A stretch of 64,000 bases of DNA from NCBI GenBank assembly GCA_016745035.1, contig JADGDE010000012.1, forward strand, positions 62,171 to 126,170, written 5' to 3'. This document shows positions 1-8,728 of this stretch, piece by piece. Every line of letters begins with the position of its first letter. Position 1 is the stretch's first letter. Source of the DNA: Thiotrichales bacterium (GTDB lineage Bacteria > Pseudomonadota > Gammaproteobacteria > Beggiatoales > Beggiatoaceae). Position numbers and translations under genes: made by a program. Below the pieces are notes generated by a model. The model was not told the DNA's origin. It was given only the letters and a program-made list of their open reading frames with translations, and searched no databases.

Positions 1-1200
1 AACCTATGGCATTGCCCTAGGCTATATGAATCTCGCCCCTTTGGGGCTTTCTTCGTTAGCCCTATCTACTCGCTAGGGCATTTTCTGGGGCGTTTTCCCC
101 ATCCCCCGTTTACGCGCTTACTATCATTAAGTTAAGAGCAGCCCTGAAAGGGCGGCATTTATACAGCCTAGGGCAACGCCCTAGGAACGGTAAATGAAAC
201 GGGTTTAGCCCTGTAAGGGCGAGATAAATATACCGTATTATGTCGCCCTTACAGGGCTTAATTCTTTTTTATATCATTAACCTAGGGCGTTGCCATAGGC
301 TATATGAATATTGCCCCTTTGGGGCTTTCTTCGTTAGCCCTATCTACTCGCTAGGGCATTTTCTGGGGCGTTTTCCCCGTCGTTTTCCCCATCCCCCGTT
401 TACGCGCTTACTATCATTAAGTTAAGAGCAGCCCTGAAAGGGCAGCATTTATACAGCCTAGGGCAACGCCCTAGGAACGGTAAACGAAACGGGTTTAGCC
501 CTGTAAGGGCGAGATAAATATAGCGTATTATGTCGCCCTTACAGGGCTTAATTCTTTTTTATATCATTAACCTAGGGCGTTGCCCTAGGCTATATGAATC
601 TCGCCCCTTTGGGGCTTTCTTCGTTAGCCCTATCTACTCGCTAGGGCATTTTCTGGGGCGTTTTCCCCGTCGTTTTCCTCATCCCCTCGTTTACGCATTT
701 ACTATCATTAAGTTAAGAACAGCCCTGAAAGGGCGACATTTATACAGCCTAGGGCAACGCCCTAGGAACGGTAAATGAGACGGGTTTAGCCCTGTAAGGG
801 CGAGATAAATATACCGTATTATGTCGCCCTTACAGGGCTTAATTCCTTTTTATATCATCGACCTAGGGCGTTGCCCTAGGCTATATGAATCTCGCCCCTT
901 TGGGGCTTTCTTCGTTAGCCCTATCTACTCGCTAGGGCGTTTTCTGGGGCGTTTTCCCCGTCGTTTTCCCCATCCCCCGTTTACGCGCTTACTATCATTA
1001 AGTTAAGAGCAGCCCTGAAAGGGCAGCATTTATACAGCCTAGGGCAACGCCCTAGGAACGGTAAACGAAACGGGTTTAGCCCTGTAAGGGCGAGATAAAT
1101 ATAGCGTATTATGTCGCCCTTACAGGGCTTAATTCTTTTTTATATCATCAACCTAGGGCGTTGCCCTAGGCTATATGAATGTCGCCCCTTTGGGGCTTTG
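1..1200. repeat. Tandem array of ~290-bp palindrome-rich repeats
   Basis: Four near-identical units and a partial fifth lie head to tail. Units begin at CCTAGGGCGTTG-like sequence near 3, 281, 571, 862 and 1152, giving periods of 278, 290, 291 and 290 bases. The first unit lacks a 12-base GTCGTTTTCCCC duplication that the others carry. Each unit holds several perfect hairpins: CCTAGGGC/GCCCTAGG twice, GCCCC/GGGGC and GCCCT/AGGGC. It also holds a 16-base arm pair, AGCCCTGTAAGGGCGA and its complement, about 22 bases apart. The array reaches the left window edge and may extend beyond it. Short open frames repeat with the units and look like by-products, not genes. Confidence 0.95.
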
Positions 1201-2521
1201 AATCTTCAGTATTAACTAACCGCGTTCTTCCCGTGAGGAGTTCTTGCATCATGCCTTGTTTTAGGTGTTGGGTTTTGGTTAGGCGGTGTTCTAGTGCTTC
1301 AATTTCGTTGTCCATATCATGAAGTGTTCGTGATATGGCTTTTTGTTCTTCTAATGTGGCTGGTAAGGAAACTAAAAATGATTTAACAATATCACCACTA
1401 AAATTGGGTTGTCCCCCTTGTGTGTATGTATCAATAAAGTAGGTTTTTTTTAGTTGTAGATATTGAAATAGAAAAAGAGTGTCATTTTTACTGTTTAAAA
1501 CAATAGCTAATATAGCCTGATTGATAGTTGCATTTATTTCGGTCAGTGCAGAAACACCAGCTGTTGCACCATATAATGCAAACAGTAAAGTACCTCTATT
1601 AACCTTTTTTGCTGAAGATTTCTCAAACCCAAGCTTTGTAATCCGACCATTTACAAAGCGTATTATTCTTTTGTTTAAATCACTAGAAGTAATCCAAGGT
1701 AGTTCACCACCATAAAAATACGCATTTCCAGTTGATGGTGTTCCACCAGAATAACATGAACAGAATGAGTCGATTGCCTTAACCTCCCAATCCTCCGGTA
1801 TCTCCCCCAGTTCGGTTTGTTTGTAACCGCTGTGGGTTTTATCAAAAGGTGGCAGGCGTTTTTTTCCGGTGAGCAGTTGCTGCATGGCGGCGGTTTTGAT
1901 GGCGCGTTTTTTGGCGATGAGTTTTTCCAGTGAGGTGATCAGAGCATCGACATCGGAGAGCGCCTTGGCTATGGCGGTTTGTTCTTTTTTTGAGGGGAGG
2001 GCAATTGGTAGCTGTCCCAACGCTGTTTTATTGATTGTGGCTAGATTCGTGGTTTGCTTTCCTGCAACCATGAAGTAACGTCGGGCTGATGCTGAACCAG
2101 TCCAAACATTTAGGTAGTCTGGATATATATTTGTACCACAACGGACAACAAATACATGATTCTGATGTATACATGGGCTATATTCACTTCGCCAAACTGC
2201 CCCTCGACCTAGCTTGTCAAGGTCACCACCTTCATTCATTAATACGTCACTAGAAAGTACAGCGTATTGTGTAACGGCTTCCTTACTAACTTTGATCATA
2301 CTCATTTCAGAAAGATCTAAATATCCATCCTGTACGTTAGCAACTCGCAAATAATGAACAACAACGGGATCACGTATTACCTTATTGGTGTTTTTTGCAA
2401 ATCCAGATCTGATTTTCGCCAAACAATTAAGAGGAAGAATCTCCCAATCCTCAGGAATAACCCCAACCTCAGTCCGCTTATATCCCTCCGGCACGTCTTG
2501 CTCAATAACGCGACTCACCAT
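1166..2521 (-). CDS. hsdS: Type I restriction-modification specificity subunit HsdS
   Basis: Target-recognition subunit that directs the HsdM methyltransferase (and HsdR if present) to a bipartite DNA site. The protein of about 451 residues has the classical two-fold plan: two target-recognition domains, each introduced by a 'TE(V/L)G(V/E)IPEDWE' segment and each followed by a conserved helical region ending in 'QLLTGKKRL' or 'ELLTGRTRL'. The ATG at 2521 is preferred over an in-frame one at 2545 because it overlaps the stop of the upstream frame (ATGGTGA), which suggests coupling. The last ten residues (from KPQRGDIHIA) and the TAG stop are encoded by the edge of the neighbouring repeat array, so the native C-terminus has been altered. 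hsdM lies upstream; no hsdR follows within the window. Confidence 0.93.
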   Translation of the reverse strand: MVSRVIEQDVPEGYKRTEVGVIPEDWEILPLNCLAKIRSGFAKNTNKVIRDPVVVHYLRVANVQDGYLDLSEMSMIKVSKEAVTQYAVLSSDVLMNEGGDLDKLGRGAVWRSEYSPCIHQNHVFVVRCGTNIYPDYLNVWTGSASARRYFMVAGKQTTNLATINKTALGQLPIALPSKKEQTAIAKALSDVDALITSLEKLIAKKRAIKTAAMQQLLTGKKRLPPFDKTHSGYKQTELGEIPEDWEVKAIDSFCSCYSGGTPSTGNAYFYGGELPWITSSDLNKRIIRFVNGRITKLGFEKSSAKKVNRGTLLFALYGATAGVSALTEINATINQAILAIVLNSKNDTLFLFQYLQLKKTYFIDTYTQGGQPNFSGDIVKSFLVSLPATLEEQKAISRTLHDMDNEIEALEHRLTKTQHLKQGMMQELLTGRTRLVNTEDSKPQRGDIHIA

Positions 2522-2790
2522 TCTCTCCCCATATTTATCAAACACGCTCCCATCTTGGCTCTTAACGTATTAATCAATGTACTTAAGTCTGGTAACGACT
2601 GAAACCAACTCAATTCAAGAGACACTGTCTCTCGAATTGAAAACAGCAGATAAAAACGATGCCAATCGAATGCGCAAACATCGCTATCTACGCTAGCAAT
2701 AAGCTGACGAAAATAACCCAAACTGAATTCAAGACACACTGCGTCCTGAATTGGAAAAGCCAAATAAAAACCCTTATCACGCATCAACAA
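2515..2790 (-). CDS. Doubtful 91-codon frame between hsdM and hsdS
   Basis: This frame could start at TTG 2790 or ATG 2784, directly after the hsdM stop, and its own stop overlaps the hsdS start, so it fits an hsdM-orf-hsdS operon. I recognise no family. The protein contains two similar stretches, 'FYLAFPIQDAVCLEFS' and 'FYLLFSIRETVSLELS'. They are encoded by two copies of a palindromic DNA repeat, so the frame may be repeat DNA that merely stays open. No convincing ribosome-binding site is seen. Confidence 0.25.
   Translation of the reverse strand: MLMRDKGFYLAFPIQDAVCLEFSLGYFRQLIASVDSDVCAFDWHRFYLLFSIRETVSLELSWFQSLPDLSTLINTLRAKMGACLINMGREW
2600..2776. repeat. Two imperfect direct repeats, each with a hairpin, between hsdM and hsdS
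   Basis: Two related stretches of roughly 60 bases (about 2602-2670 and 2714-2774) each hold an inverted repeat. The first pairs CAATTCAAGAGACA with CTGTCTCTCGAATTG; the second pairs GAATTCAAGACACA with the GCGTCCTGAATTGG side. Each is followed by an A-rich 'AAATAAAAAC'/'CAGATAAAAAC' tail. They look like paired REP-type palindromes inside the restriction-modification operon. Confidence 0.6.
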
Positions 2791-5232
2791 TCACCACTCC
2801 AGCCCCATCTGGCGCAAATGCCCCTCAACCTTAGCACTCAATGCCTCCACCGACTGCGCCAAAGCAGGCAACGGCTCGGCATAACGTTCTTCCAAGGTCT
2901 TAACCCGATTGGCAAGCTGTTGGGTCACGCGCTCTATCTCGGCGACAATATGCCCTTGCAAACTCGCCAGCCATTTATCCTCGACAATCAAGTTTTTATT
3001 CTCCGCCTCGCTCAGTTGCGGGTATTGTTGCAACACCTGTTTATCTAAAACCGTTTGCGCGGCTTTGAGGGCTTTTTTAGCCGCTGCCTCGGTGTCAAAA
3101 TGTTGTTTTGCTTGCTTCAAGGCGGCGACTTCCTCGGCATCGCTGGCGAGTTTCAAGCGGGCGGCGATGCTGGCTTTATTAAGCTTGCCATTGTCGTTCA
3201 AAGCCTCTTCCAATAAACCGCCTTCGACCCCGTGTTCTTCGATATAACTCTCCAAGGCTTGGCTGCTGGCATCAAGCGCTGCTTGCAAGGCATCGACCTC
3301 TGCCTGCTCAGCGGCAAAAAAACGTTTGATAATCAGCGCGGGGGGAATAAGCTCGGCTTTGTATTTGGCTTTGTTAATCATCAAATCGGGGCTTTCTTTG
3401 AGTTTTTCGCCCTTTTTCACCACCAGCTCGCGCAAGGCGTTGGCAGCCGCCCAGCCGTCTTGAGTAATAAAATAAACATCATCCTGCATTACCTCTGCCC
3501 AGTAATTCATGACGAGTTGATACATATCATAGCGATCCAGCAGCGGCACATCGGTATAAGCCTCAAGCAGCGCCTCAGAGATGCGGTGGATAACCGCCTT
3601 GGGCAAATCGTCTTGAGACAATGCCGACAAATCCGCTGCGCTTGCCCACTGCTGAAATTGCGCCAAGCCCTGTGCGGCAAATTGTTGGAACTCATCATGC
3701 TCGAGGATGGTGCTTTTAACTTCGGCGGCTTTAATCAAGGCTTGGCTATAACCCGCCCGCTCGGCTTGGAACAAGGTCTTGCGCAAGCTGGGGAACACTT
3801 GCCAATAAGCGTCTAGGGCTTCGATGTCGGCATCGGGAATACCGCCGCTCAAGTGGGCGCTCAAGTCGTGTCGGTCTTCTGGCTCGGCGCTGTCGATATA
3901 GCGCGGGATATTGAGGTTGTAGTCATTGCCCTCGATTTCATCAAAGCTGACCATGCGGGCGTATTTTGGCTCGCTGTCGATTTGCTTGTTAAAGACATCA
4001 ACGATTTTGTGCAAATCTTGCTCGCGCAGGCGGTTTTTCGCCCCATCTTTCATAAAGCCTTTGCTAGCATCGAGCATAAAAATACCGCTGTTGGGGTCGT
4101 CCAGCCGTGTCTGCGCCCCAGCTTTGTCGATGACGATGATACAAGCAGGGATGCCTGTGCCATAAAACAGGTTGGCAGGCAGGCCGATAATGCCCTTGAT
4201 ATAACCTTGGCGGATGAGCTTGCGGCGAATTTCCGCCTCAGCGTTGCCACGAAACAGCACGCCGTGGGGCAAAATCACCGCCGCCTTGCCTGTGCTTTTT
4301 AGGGATTTGAGGATGTGCAATAAAAAAGCGTAATCGCCGTTTTTCTCCGGCGGGATGCCATATTCAAAACGGGCATAAATATCCTCTTCGGGCGAAAAAC
4401 CTGTATTCCATGCTTTAAAGGAAAAGGGCGGGTTAGCGACGGCAAAATCAAAAGTTTTTAGCCCCTGATTGGCTTGTTTGTATTCCGGCTCGGCAAGGGT
4501 GCTGTGTCCACCGGGGGCAATTTCAGCCTCGGCGTTGTTGTGCAAAATCATGTTCATGCGACAAAGCGCGGTGGTGGAGACATCTTTTTCTTGACCGTAG
4601 ATGCTCAAGCCATTACGCGCCTCATCGGCGGCTTTCAAAAGCAGCGAACCAGAGCCGCAAGTGGGGTCGTAGACGGTTTTAGCGGGCAGTGTATCAGCGC
4701 TGATACCCACCACCTTGGCGAGAATACGCGAGACCTCGGCGGGAGTATAGAATTGCCCTTTGCTCTTTCCCGATTCAGTGGCAAAATTACGCATCAAATA
4801 TTCATAGGCATCACCGAGCAAATCATCGCCCTGAACATTGTTGCCCGTAAAGTTTAGCCCCTCGAAAATGCCGACCAATTTCGAGAGCCTGTCCACCATT
4901 TCTTTGCCTTTGCCAAGGCGCTCCTCGTCGTTAAAGTCGTTGTCTTTGTTCACCAGCCAAGGCAGCCCGTTTTCCTCGGCGATGTCATCGAGCACCATGT
5001 TCAGCTTCTCGCCGATTTCTTTATCGCCTTTGAACTTAACCATATCGGCAAAGGTGCAGCCATTCGGCACAATAATCATCGCTTCGGAGTCACTGAGGTA
5101 TTTATCAGAGACGTATTTTAGGAACAAGAAGGTGAGGACATAGTCTTTGTATTGCGAGGCATCCATGCCGCCGCGCAGTTCGTCGCAACTAGCCCAGAGG
5201 GAAGAGTAAAGTTCAGTTTTTTTGATAGCCAT
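2791..5232 (-). CDS. hsdM: Type I restriction-modification DNA methyltransferase HsdM
   Basis: N6-adenine methyltransferase subunit of a type I system. An N-terminal helical domain opens with 'LWASCDELRGGMDASQYKDY'. The S-adenosylmethionine motif 'DPTCGSGS' lies at about 189-196 and the catalytic 'NPPF' at 267-270. At 813 residues it is far longer than classical HsdM (about 500-530). The extra C-terminal part (after about 510) is Ala/Glu/Lys-rich, probably coiled coil, with tails such as 'EALNDNGKLNKASIAARLKLA' that occur in long-form HsdM proteins. The ATG at 5232 is the first Met and the N-terminus matches the family. The gene precedes hsdS in the same direction; the promoter region (5233-5300) abuts a MITE. 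Confidence 0.95.
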   Translation of the reverse strand: MAIKKTELYSSLWASCDELRGGMDASQYKDYVLTFLFLKYVSDKYLSDSEAMIIVPNGCTFADMVKFKGDKEIGEKLNMVLDDIAEENGLPWLVNKDNDFNDEERLGKGKEMVDRLSKLVGIFEGLNFTGNNVQGDDLLGDAYEYLMRNFATESGKSKGQFYTPAEVSRILAKVVGISADTLPAKTVYDPTCGSGSLLLKAADEARNGLSIYGQEKDVSTTALCRMNMILHNNAEAEIAPGGHSTLAEPEYKQANQGLKTFDFAVANPPFSFKAWNTGFSPEEDIYARFEYGIPPEKNGDYAFLLHILKSLKSTGKAAVILPHGVLFRGNAEAEIRRKLIRQGYIKGIIGLPANLFYGTGIPACIIVIDKAGAQTRLDDPNSGIFMLDASKGFMKDGAKNRLREQDLHKIVDVFNKQIDSEPKYARMVSFDEIEGNDYNLNIPRYIDSAEPEDRHDLSAHLSGGIPDADIEALDAYWQVFPSLRKTLFQAERAGYSQALIKAAEVKSTILEHDEFQQFAAQGLAQFQQWASAADLSALSQDDLPKAVIHRISEALLEAYTDVPLLDRYDMYQLVMNYWAEVMQDDVYFITQDGWAAANALRELVVKKGEKLKESPDLMINKAKYKAELIPPALIIKRFFAAEQAEVDALQAALDASSQALESYIEEHGVEGGLLEEALNDNGKLNKASIAARLKLASDAEEVAALKQAKQHFDTEAAAKKALKAAQTVLDKQVLQQYPQLSEAENKNLIVEDKWLASLQGHIVAEIERVTQQLANRVKTLEERYAEPLPALAQSVEALSAKVEGHLRQMGLEW

Positions 5233-5304
5233 CGGGGGTCTTTATTTCCTGAGTCGGGCAGGAATCATAACAAACATCATGAGTCGTAAGTGCTCTTATA
5301 ACTA

Positions 5305-5438
5305 ACTGATGTTACGCAAAGGCTTCTTTTTCTGCCTTAAGGGCAGAAAAAACCACCATTGCTGCACAGCTAAGCTTCACTAGGCAGGTGGAAAAGCACC
5401 TTATTGTGGCAAAAACAGGCTTAGTACGTAACATCAGT
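5305..5438 (+). mobile_element. MITE-like element, full copy A (134 bp)
   Basis: The ends ACTGATGTTACGCA and TACGTAACATCAGT are inverted repeats. The flanks are direct repeats: AACTA is present on both sides, and TAACTA if the last base is shared. The interior has a TTCTGCCTTAAGGGCAGAA hairpin. There is no coding capacity. A second full copy lies at 11258-11391 in the same orientation, and shorter or decayed copies at 11152, 18481, 27430 and 47352. Confidence 0.85.
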
Positions 5439-5548
5439 AACTAAAAATTCGAATGGATAACGCGCCATTTCTTTTCGCATCAGTGTGCATAAATTAAATA
5501 AAGCAGGCAACATTACACAGCCTGTTTCTGGCACTTTTCCCTCTAAAG

Positions 5549-5600
5549 GTCTATGCGAAATATGAATAATCGGTCGCAAACCCACTATTTTGCTCTGTCC
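5549..5600 (+). repeat. Partial copy of dispersed TCTATGCG repeat
   Basis: About 45 bases starting TCTATGCGAAATATGAATAA match the left end of the inverted-repeat element at 23049-23209 with few differences. The match fades after about 5595 and no right terminus is seen, so this is a truncated or decayed copy. Confidence 0.6.
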
Positions 5601-5821
5601 GTGCTGCCTCAGTTAAAAACGAAGAAATGCGTGCTAATTAGTGCATTAATCGTTATGATCAGTACCTTTATTAACCAAGCTAACATAAAAAAATAATAAT
5701 ATCTGCAATTCATTGATTTTTATAAAAAAGCAATAGCAATATTGCTTAACTAACGGCTGTGACAATGAGGAGAATCACACTGTCTCACGGCCATTAAACT
5801 ACTAAAAGAGGAAGGAAATAC

Positions 5822-7318
5822 ATGCCTTATCAAAAGCCCAGCTTTAAATCTCAATATGAAAACTATATCGGTGGACAGTGGGTTGCACCTGTTGATGGAC
5901 AATATTTTGATGCGATCTCGCCTGTCGATGGCAGTGTCATCACCAAAGTGCCACAATCCAACCATAAAGATATTGATGCAGCAGTCGCAGCAGCAAACAA
6001 AGCCGCAGAGACTTGGACAAAAACATCAATTACCGAACGCAGTAATTTATTATTCAAAATTGCCGACCGTATTGAACAAAACTTAGAAAACTTAGCGCTG
6101 GTTGAAACCTGGGATAATGGCAAAGCCGTTCGCGAAACCCTAGCTGCTGATTTGCCGTTGGCGGTGGATCATTTTCGCTATTTTGGCAGCGTGATTCGGG
6201 GTGAAGCCGGTGATATTAGTGATTTAGATGCCAATACCGTGACGATGGAAGTACACGAACCTTTGGGCGTGGTCGGGCAAATCATCCCGTGGAACTTCCC
6301 TATCTTAATGGCAACATGGAAAGTGGCTCCCGCGCTGGCGGCGGGTAACTGTGTTGTTCTCAAGCCTGCTGAGCAAACACCGGTCTCTATTTTATTTGTC
6401 ATCGAAGCGATTGCCGACTTATTACCCGCTGGGGTATTAAACGTGGTCAACGGTTTTGGTCCTGAAGCTGGTAAACCTTTAGCCACCCACCCTGACATCA
6501 AAAAAGTTGCCTTTACAGGCGAGACCACCACCGGGCGCTTGATCATGCAATATGCCTCGGAAAATATTATTCCTGTGACCTTGGAGCTGGGCGGCAAATC
6601 GCCGAATATTTTCTTCGATAGCGTCATGGCTGAGGATGATAATTTTCTTGATAAAGCCATCGAAGGCTTGGTTTTATTTGCTTTCAATCAAGGCGAGGTT
6701 TGCACCTGCCCATCGCGTGCCTTGGTTCAAGAGAGCATTTATGACGAATTTATGGAACGCTGCATTAAACGCATTGAAGCGATTAAAATGGGCGACCCAC
6801 TCGACAGCGATACCATGATGGGCGCACAAGCCTCTAATGACCAATATGAAAAAATTCTCAATTATATTGATATTGGTAAACAAGAAGGCGCAGAGCTTTT
6901 AACTGGTGGGGAAGCGTATAAAAATGACAGCCATCCTGAGGGCTATTATATCCAGCCTACGGTCTTCAAAGGTGATAACACCATGCGGATTTTCCAAGAA
7001 GAAATTTTTGGCCCGGTGTTAAGTGTCACCACCTTTAAAGATGAAGCCGAAGCTTTAGCGATTGCTAACGATACTTTATATGGCTTGGGTGCAGGCGTGT
7101 GGACACGCGATGTCCATCAAATGCAAACTTTTGCCCGTGGCATTGAAGCCGGGCGGATTTGGTGTAATTGCTATCACGCTTATCCCGCTAACGCCTCTTT
7201 TGGTGGTTACAAAAAATCCGGTATCGGGCGCGAAACCCATAAGATGATGCTAAACCATTATCGTCATACCAAAAACATCCTCATGTCTTATGACAAAAAT
7301 CCCTTAGGCTTTTTCTAA
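5822..7318 (+). CDS. NAD-dependent aldehyde dehydrogenase (AldB/ExaC type)
   Basis: Oxidises aldehydes, probably acetaldehyde or another short-chain aldehyde, to the acid with NAD(P). The 498 residues match the family length. Visible motifs are 'PWNFPI' (about 160), '[11 protein letters not shown]' and 'LELGGKSPN' (cofactor binding and catalytic Glu), '[11 protein letters not shown]' with the catalytic Cys near residue 297-299, 'EEIFGPV', and the C-terminal '[15 protein letters not shown]'. The 'GEVCTCPSR' and '[16 protein letters not shown]' segments are typical of the AldB/ExaC subgroup of alcohol-oxidising bacteria. A strong ribosome-binding site sits 6-13 bases before the ATG. A DUF779 gene follows, a pairing known for this subgroup. 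Confidence 0.95.
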   Translation: MPYQKPSFKSQYENYIGGQWVAPVDGQYFDAISPVDGSVITKVPQSNHKDIDAAVAAANKAAETWTKTSITERSNLLFKIADRIEQNLENLALVETWDNGKAVRETLAADLPLAVDHFRYFGSVIRGEAGDISDLDANTVTMEVHEPLGVVGQIIPWNFPILMATWKVAPALAAGNCVVLKPAEQTPVSILFVIEAIADLLPAGVLNVVNGFGPEAGKPLATHPDIKKVAFTGETTTGRLIMQYASENIIPVTLELGGKSPNIFFDSVMAEDDNFLDKAIEGLVLFAFNQGEVCTCPSRALVQESIYDEFMERCIKRIEAIKMGDPLDSDTMMGAQASNDQYEKILNYIDIGKQEGAELLTGGEAYKNDSHPEGYYIQPTVFKGDNTMRIFQEEIFGPVLSVTTFKDEAEALAIANDTLYGLGAGVWTRDVHQMQTFARGIEAGRIWCNCYHAYPANASFGGYKKSGIGRETHKMMLNHYRHTKNILMSYDKNPLGFF

Positions 7319-7328
7319 GCACTGAGCA

Positions 7329-7348
7329 AGCGTGGCTTTAGCCACGCT
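7329..7348. terminator. Hairpin between the aldehyde dehydrogenase and DUF779 genes
   Basis: Perfect 8-base arms AGCGTGGC/GCCACGCT around TTTA, about ten bases after the stop codon. There is no T-run, so it may protect the mRNA or attenuate rather than terminate. Confidence 0.5.
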
Positions 7349-7361
7349 CAAAGGAATGAAC

Positions 7362-7730
7362 ATGTCAACGATTGAACGCTTATCGGTCAGCGATGCCGCC
7401 ATCGCTATTATTGAACAACTCCAAGCCCAACATGGCGAGCTGATTTTTCATCAAAGCGGCGGTTGCTGTGATGGCTCAGCGCCGATGTGTTTTGCTAAAG
7501 GTGAATTTATTCTTGGCTCACGCGATTTATGCTTGGGAGAAATTCACCAGTGCGGTTTTTATATGGCAGCTGATCAGTTTAGCTATTATAAAAATATGCA
7601 CATTCACATTGATGTCTGTGAAGGGCGCGGCTCAAGTTTTTCTTTAGAAATTCCGCTAGGGGTGCGTTTTATGGCGGTATCACGCTTATTAAGCGAGGAT
7701 GAACTCGCACAGATTCGCCCTGTGGTTTAG
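7362..7730 (+). CDS. DUF779 family protein paired with aldehyde dehydrogenase
   Basis: Protein of about 122 residues, whole-length DUF779. It is Cys-rich: 'HQSGGCCDGSAPMCF' near residue 30, with further Cys in 'SRDLCLGEIHQCGFYM' and 'HIDVCEGRGSSFSLE'. The family is commonly encoded beside AldB/ExaC-type aldehyde dehydrogenases, but its biochemical role is not established to my knowledge; the clustered cysteines suggest metal or redox chemistry (inference). ATG 7362 is chosen over 7356 because AAGGA lies at a proper distance upstream. It is probably cotranscribed with the dehydrogenase 44 bases upstream. Confidence 0.88.
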   Translation: MSTIERLSVSDAAIAIIEQLQAQHGELIFHQSGGCCDGSAPMCFAKGEFILGSRDLCLGEIHQCGFYMAADQFSYYKNMHIHIDVCEGRGSSFSLEIPLGVRFMAVSRLLSEDELAQIRPVV

Positions 7731-7763
7731 AATGTTAGCAACACCGCTAACCACTGTACAGAT

Positions 7764-8066
7764 ATGCCACAAACTCAACAACAGTTAGAAACCGAACTAC
7801 ACACTTGGGATGAGAAATACCATTTTTTTCGGATGGAAAAAATCAATGCTCACGATGCGGGGCAAAAATTTGCGATTCAACAACAACTCAAACAAATTCA
7901 AAGCGAGATTCAGCGCCTAGAAACAGCGCTGGCAGAACATTTTGCTGCTCAAGTCGATGACTGTGAGATAGAACAGGTCGATTACTCGTTCCCAGAGTCC
8001 ACGCTGGGAATGCCTATTTCGCTGCTCCAGCAGCGCGTGACAGGAAGCAGGAGCTTCCCAATATGA
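7764..8066 (+). CDS. Small helical protein resembling an effector-associated domain, repeat-derived tail
   Basis: 100 residues. The first ~60 form two predicted amphipathic helices: 'LETELHTWDEKYHFFRMEK', then 'AGQKFAIQQQLKQIQSEIQR'. The 'xxKFxLxxQLxxxxxEIxRLE' pattern resembles the short helical effector-associated domains (EADs) that occur as adaptors in conflict and signalling proteins of cyanobacteria and Thiotrichales. This is a pattern judgement, not a search result. After about residue 75 the frame runs through a block of palindromic repeats, which encodes the rest and the stop, so the natural C-terminus is probably lost. No clear ribosome-binding site is present. It converges on the Septu-like genes. 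Confidence 0.5.
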   Translation: MPQTQQQLETELHTWDEKYHFFRMEKINAHDAGQKFAIQQQLKQIQSEIQRLETALAEHFAAQVDDCEIEQVDYSFPESTLGMPISLLQQRVTGSRSFPI

Positions 8067-8091
8067 ATTCCCATGCGAGAGCATGGGAACT
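7988..8091. repeat. Cluster of palindromes of the TTCCCA...TGGGAA type
   Basis: Four hairpins in about 100 bases: TTCCCAG/CTGGGAA-type (7989-8010), GCTGCT/AGCAGC-type (about 8021-8036), GGAAGC/GCTTCC (8043-8058) and TTCCCATGC/GCATGGGAA (8068-8089). They fill the gap between two converging genes and contain the end of one and touch the stop of the other. A related palindrome is at 11495-11516. They could act as a bidirectional terminator. Confidence 0.75.
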
Positions 8092-8728
8092 AGTCAACGT
8101 TTGTTTTTTCACGAATTAACCTAAACCCCGTATTGGGAAAGTCAGAACAATTCCACAAAGCTTCCACCACCTCCGGCACATCCTCAAACACCCTAAACCA
8201 AACCGACCAATGCCCCAGTGCTGCCTGTGCCAACACCTCATCAATTGAGCTATAGCGCTTGAGATAATTTTCTTTTGCCTGTTGGGCAACGCGAAAAGTA
8301 TTACGGCGCGCGCGATTCAAGACAATTTGCTTTTGCGCCTTATCATCAAGGCATAACAAAGCGATGGTATTTTCAGCCTTTTGTTTTTCTGCGACCTTGA
8401 GCGTCGCTTGTACCCTCACACGCCCATCAGGTAAATAATCCAGATACAACAAAGGGTTGTCGATATCCGGCCAAATATAACCATCACGGCTATCATTTTG
8501 GCTACGTTTAAAATCACGGTTACAGCGAGAACAGGCTAACAAAAGATTTGACCATGTTAATCTCAATTCAGGGGCTTTGCTTTGAGGCACAACATGCTCA
8601 ACATCCAATTTATCCAAACGTTCACAATATGCGCAATATTGCCCAAAGGCTGTTTGTAAGGCTTCCAAATAATCTTTATATTTTTTAATCGGCTTGCCCG
8701 TATAGTCAGGGCGTTGTAATGGTCTCAT
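8090..8728 (-). CDS. ptuB: HNH endonuclease, Septu PtuB-like
   Basis: Putative DNA nuclease effector of a Septu-type defence pair. Near residues 31-36 is 'YCAYCER' with the first metal Cys pair; 'DVEHVVP' supplies the HNH histidine, and 'NLLLACSRCNRDFK' the second Cys pair and the Asn. Length (212) fits PtuB proteins. The start overlaps the stop of the upstream ATPase gene by four bases (ATGA), so the two are translationally coupled. The stop codon TAG lies against a palindromic repeat shared with the converging small gene. An HNH protein alone would be ambiguous; the coupled AAA ATPase makes Septu the best reading. A retron-Septu is unlikely because no reverse transcriptase is present. Confidence 0.85.
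   Translation of the reverse strand: MRPLQRPDYTGKPIKKYKDYLEALQTAFGQYCAYCERLDKLDVEHVVPQSKAPELRLTWSNLLLACSRCNRDFKRSQNDSRDGYIWPDIDNPLLYLDYLPDGRVRVQATLKVAEKQKAENTIALLCLDDKAQKQIVLNRARRNTFRVAQQAKENYLKRYSSIDEVLAQAALGHWSVWFRVFEDVPEVVEALWNCSDFPNTGFRLIREKTNVD

Larger units (their letters stand above)
5233..5821. other. Divergent intergenic region between hsdM and the aldehyde dehydrogenase gene
   Basis: Nearly 590 bases without a gene. It holds a complete MITE (5305-5438), a half copy of a second dispersed repeat (about 5549-5600) and an AT-rich stretch (5640-5750) likely to carry the promoter of the rightward gene. A strong ribosome-binding site GAGGAAGG sits at about 5808-5815. Near 5756-5793 GGCTGTGACA and TGTCTCACGGCC form a loose inverted repeat that could be an operator; this is speculative. 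Confidence 0.6.

Noticed and set aside
240-1006. Three repeated 61-82-codon frames starting MSPLQGLI
   Set aside because: They recur with the 290-base repeat units, show no ribosome-binding site and are explained by the repeat itself.
1-1200. CRISPR array
   Set aside because: The units are about 290 bases and similar throughout, with no short repeats separated by unique spacers.
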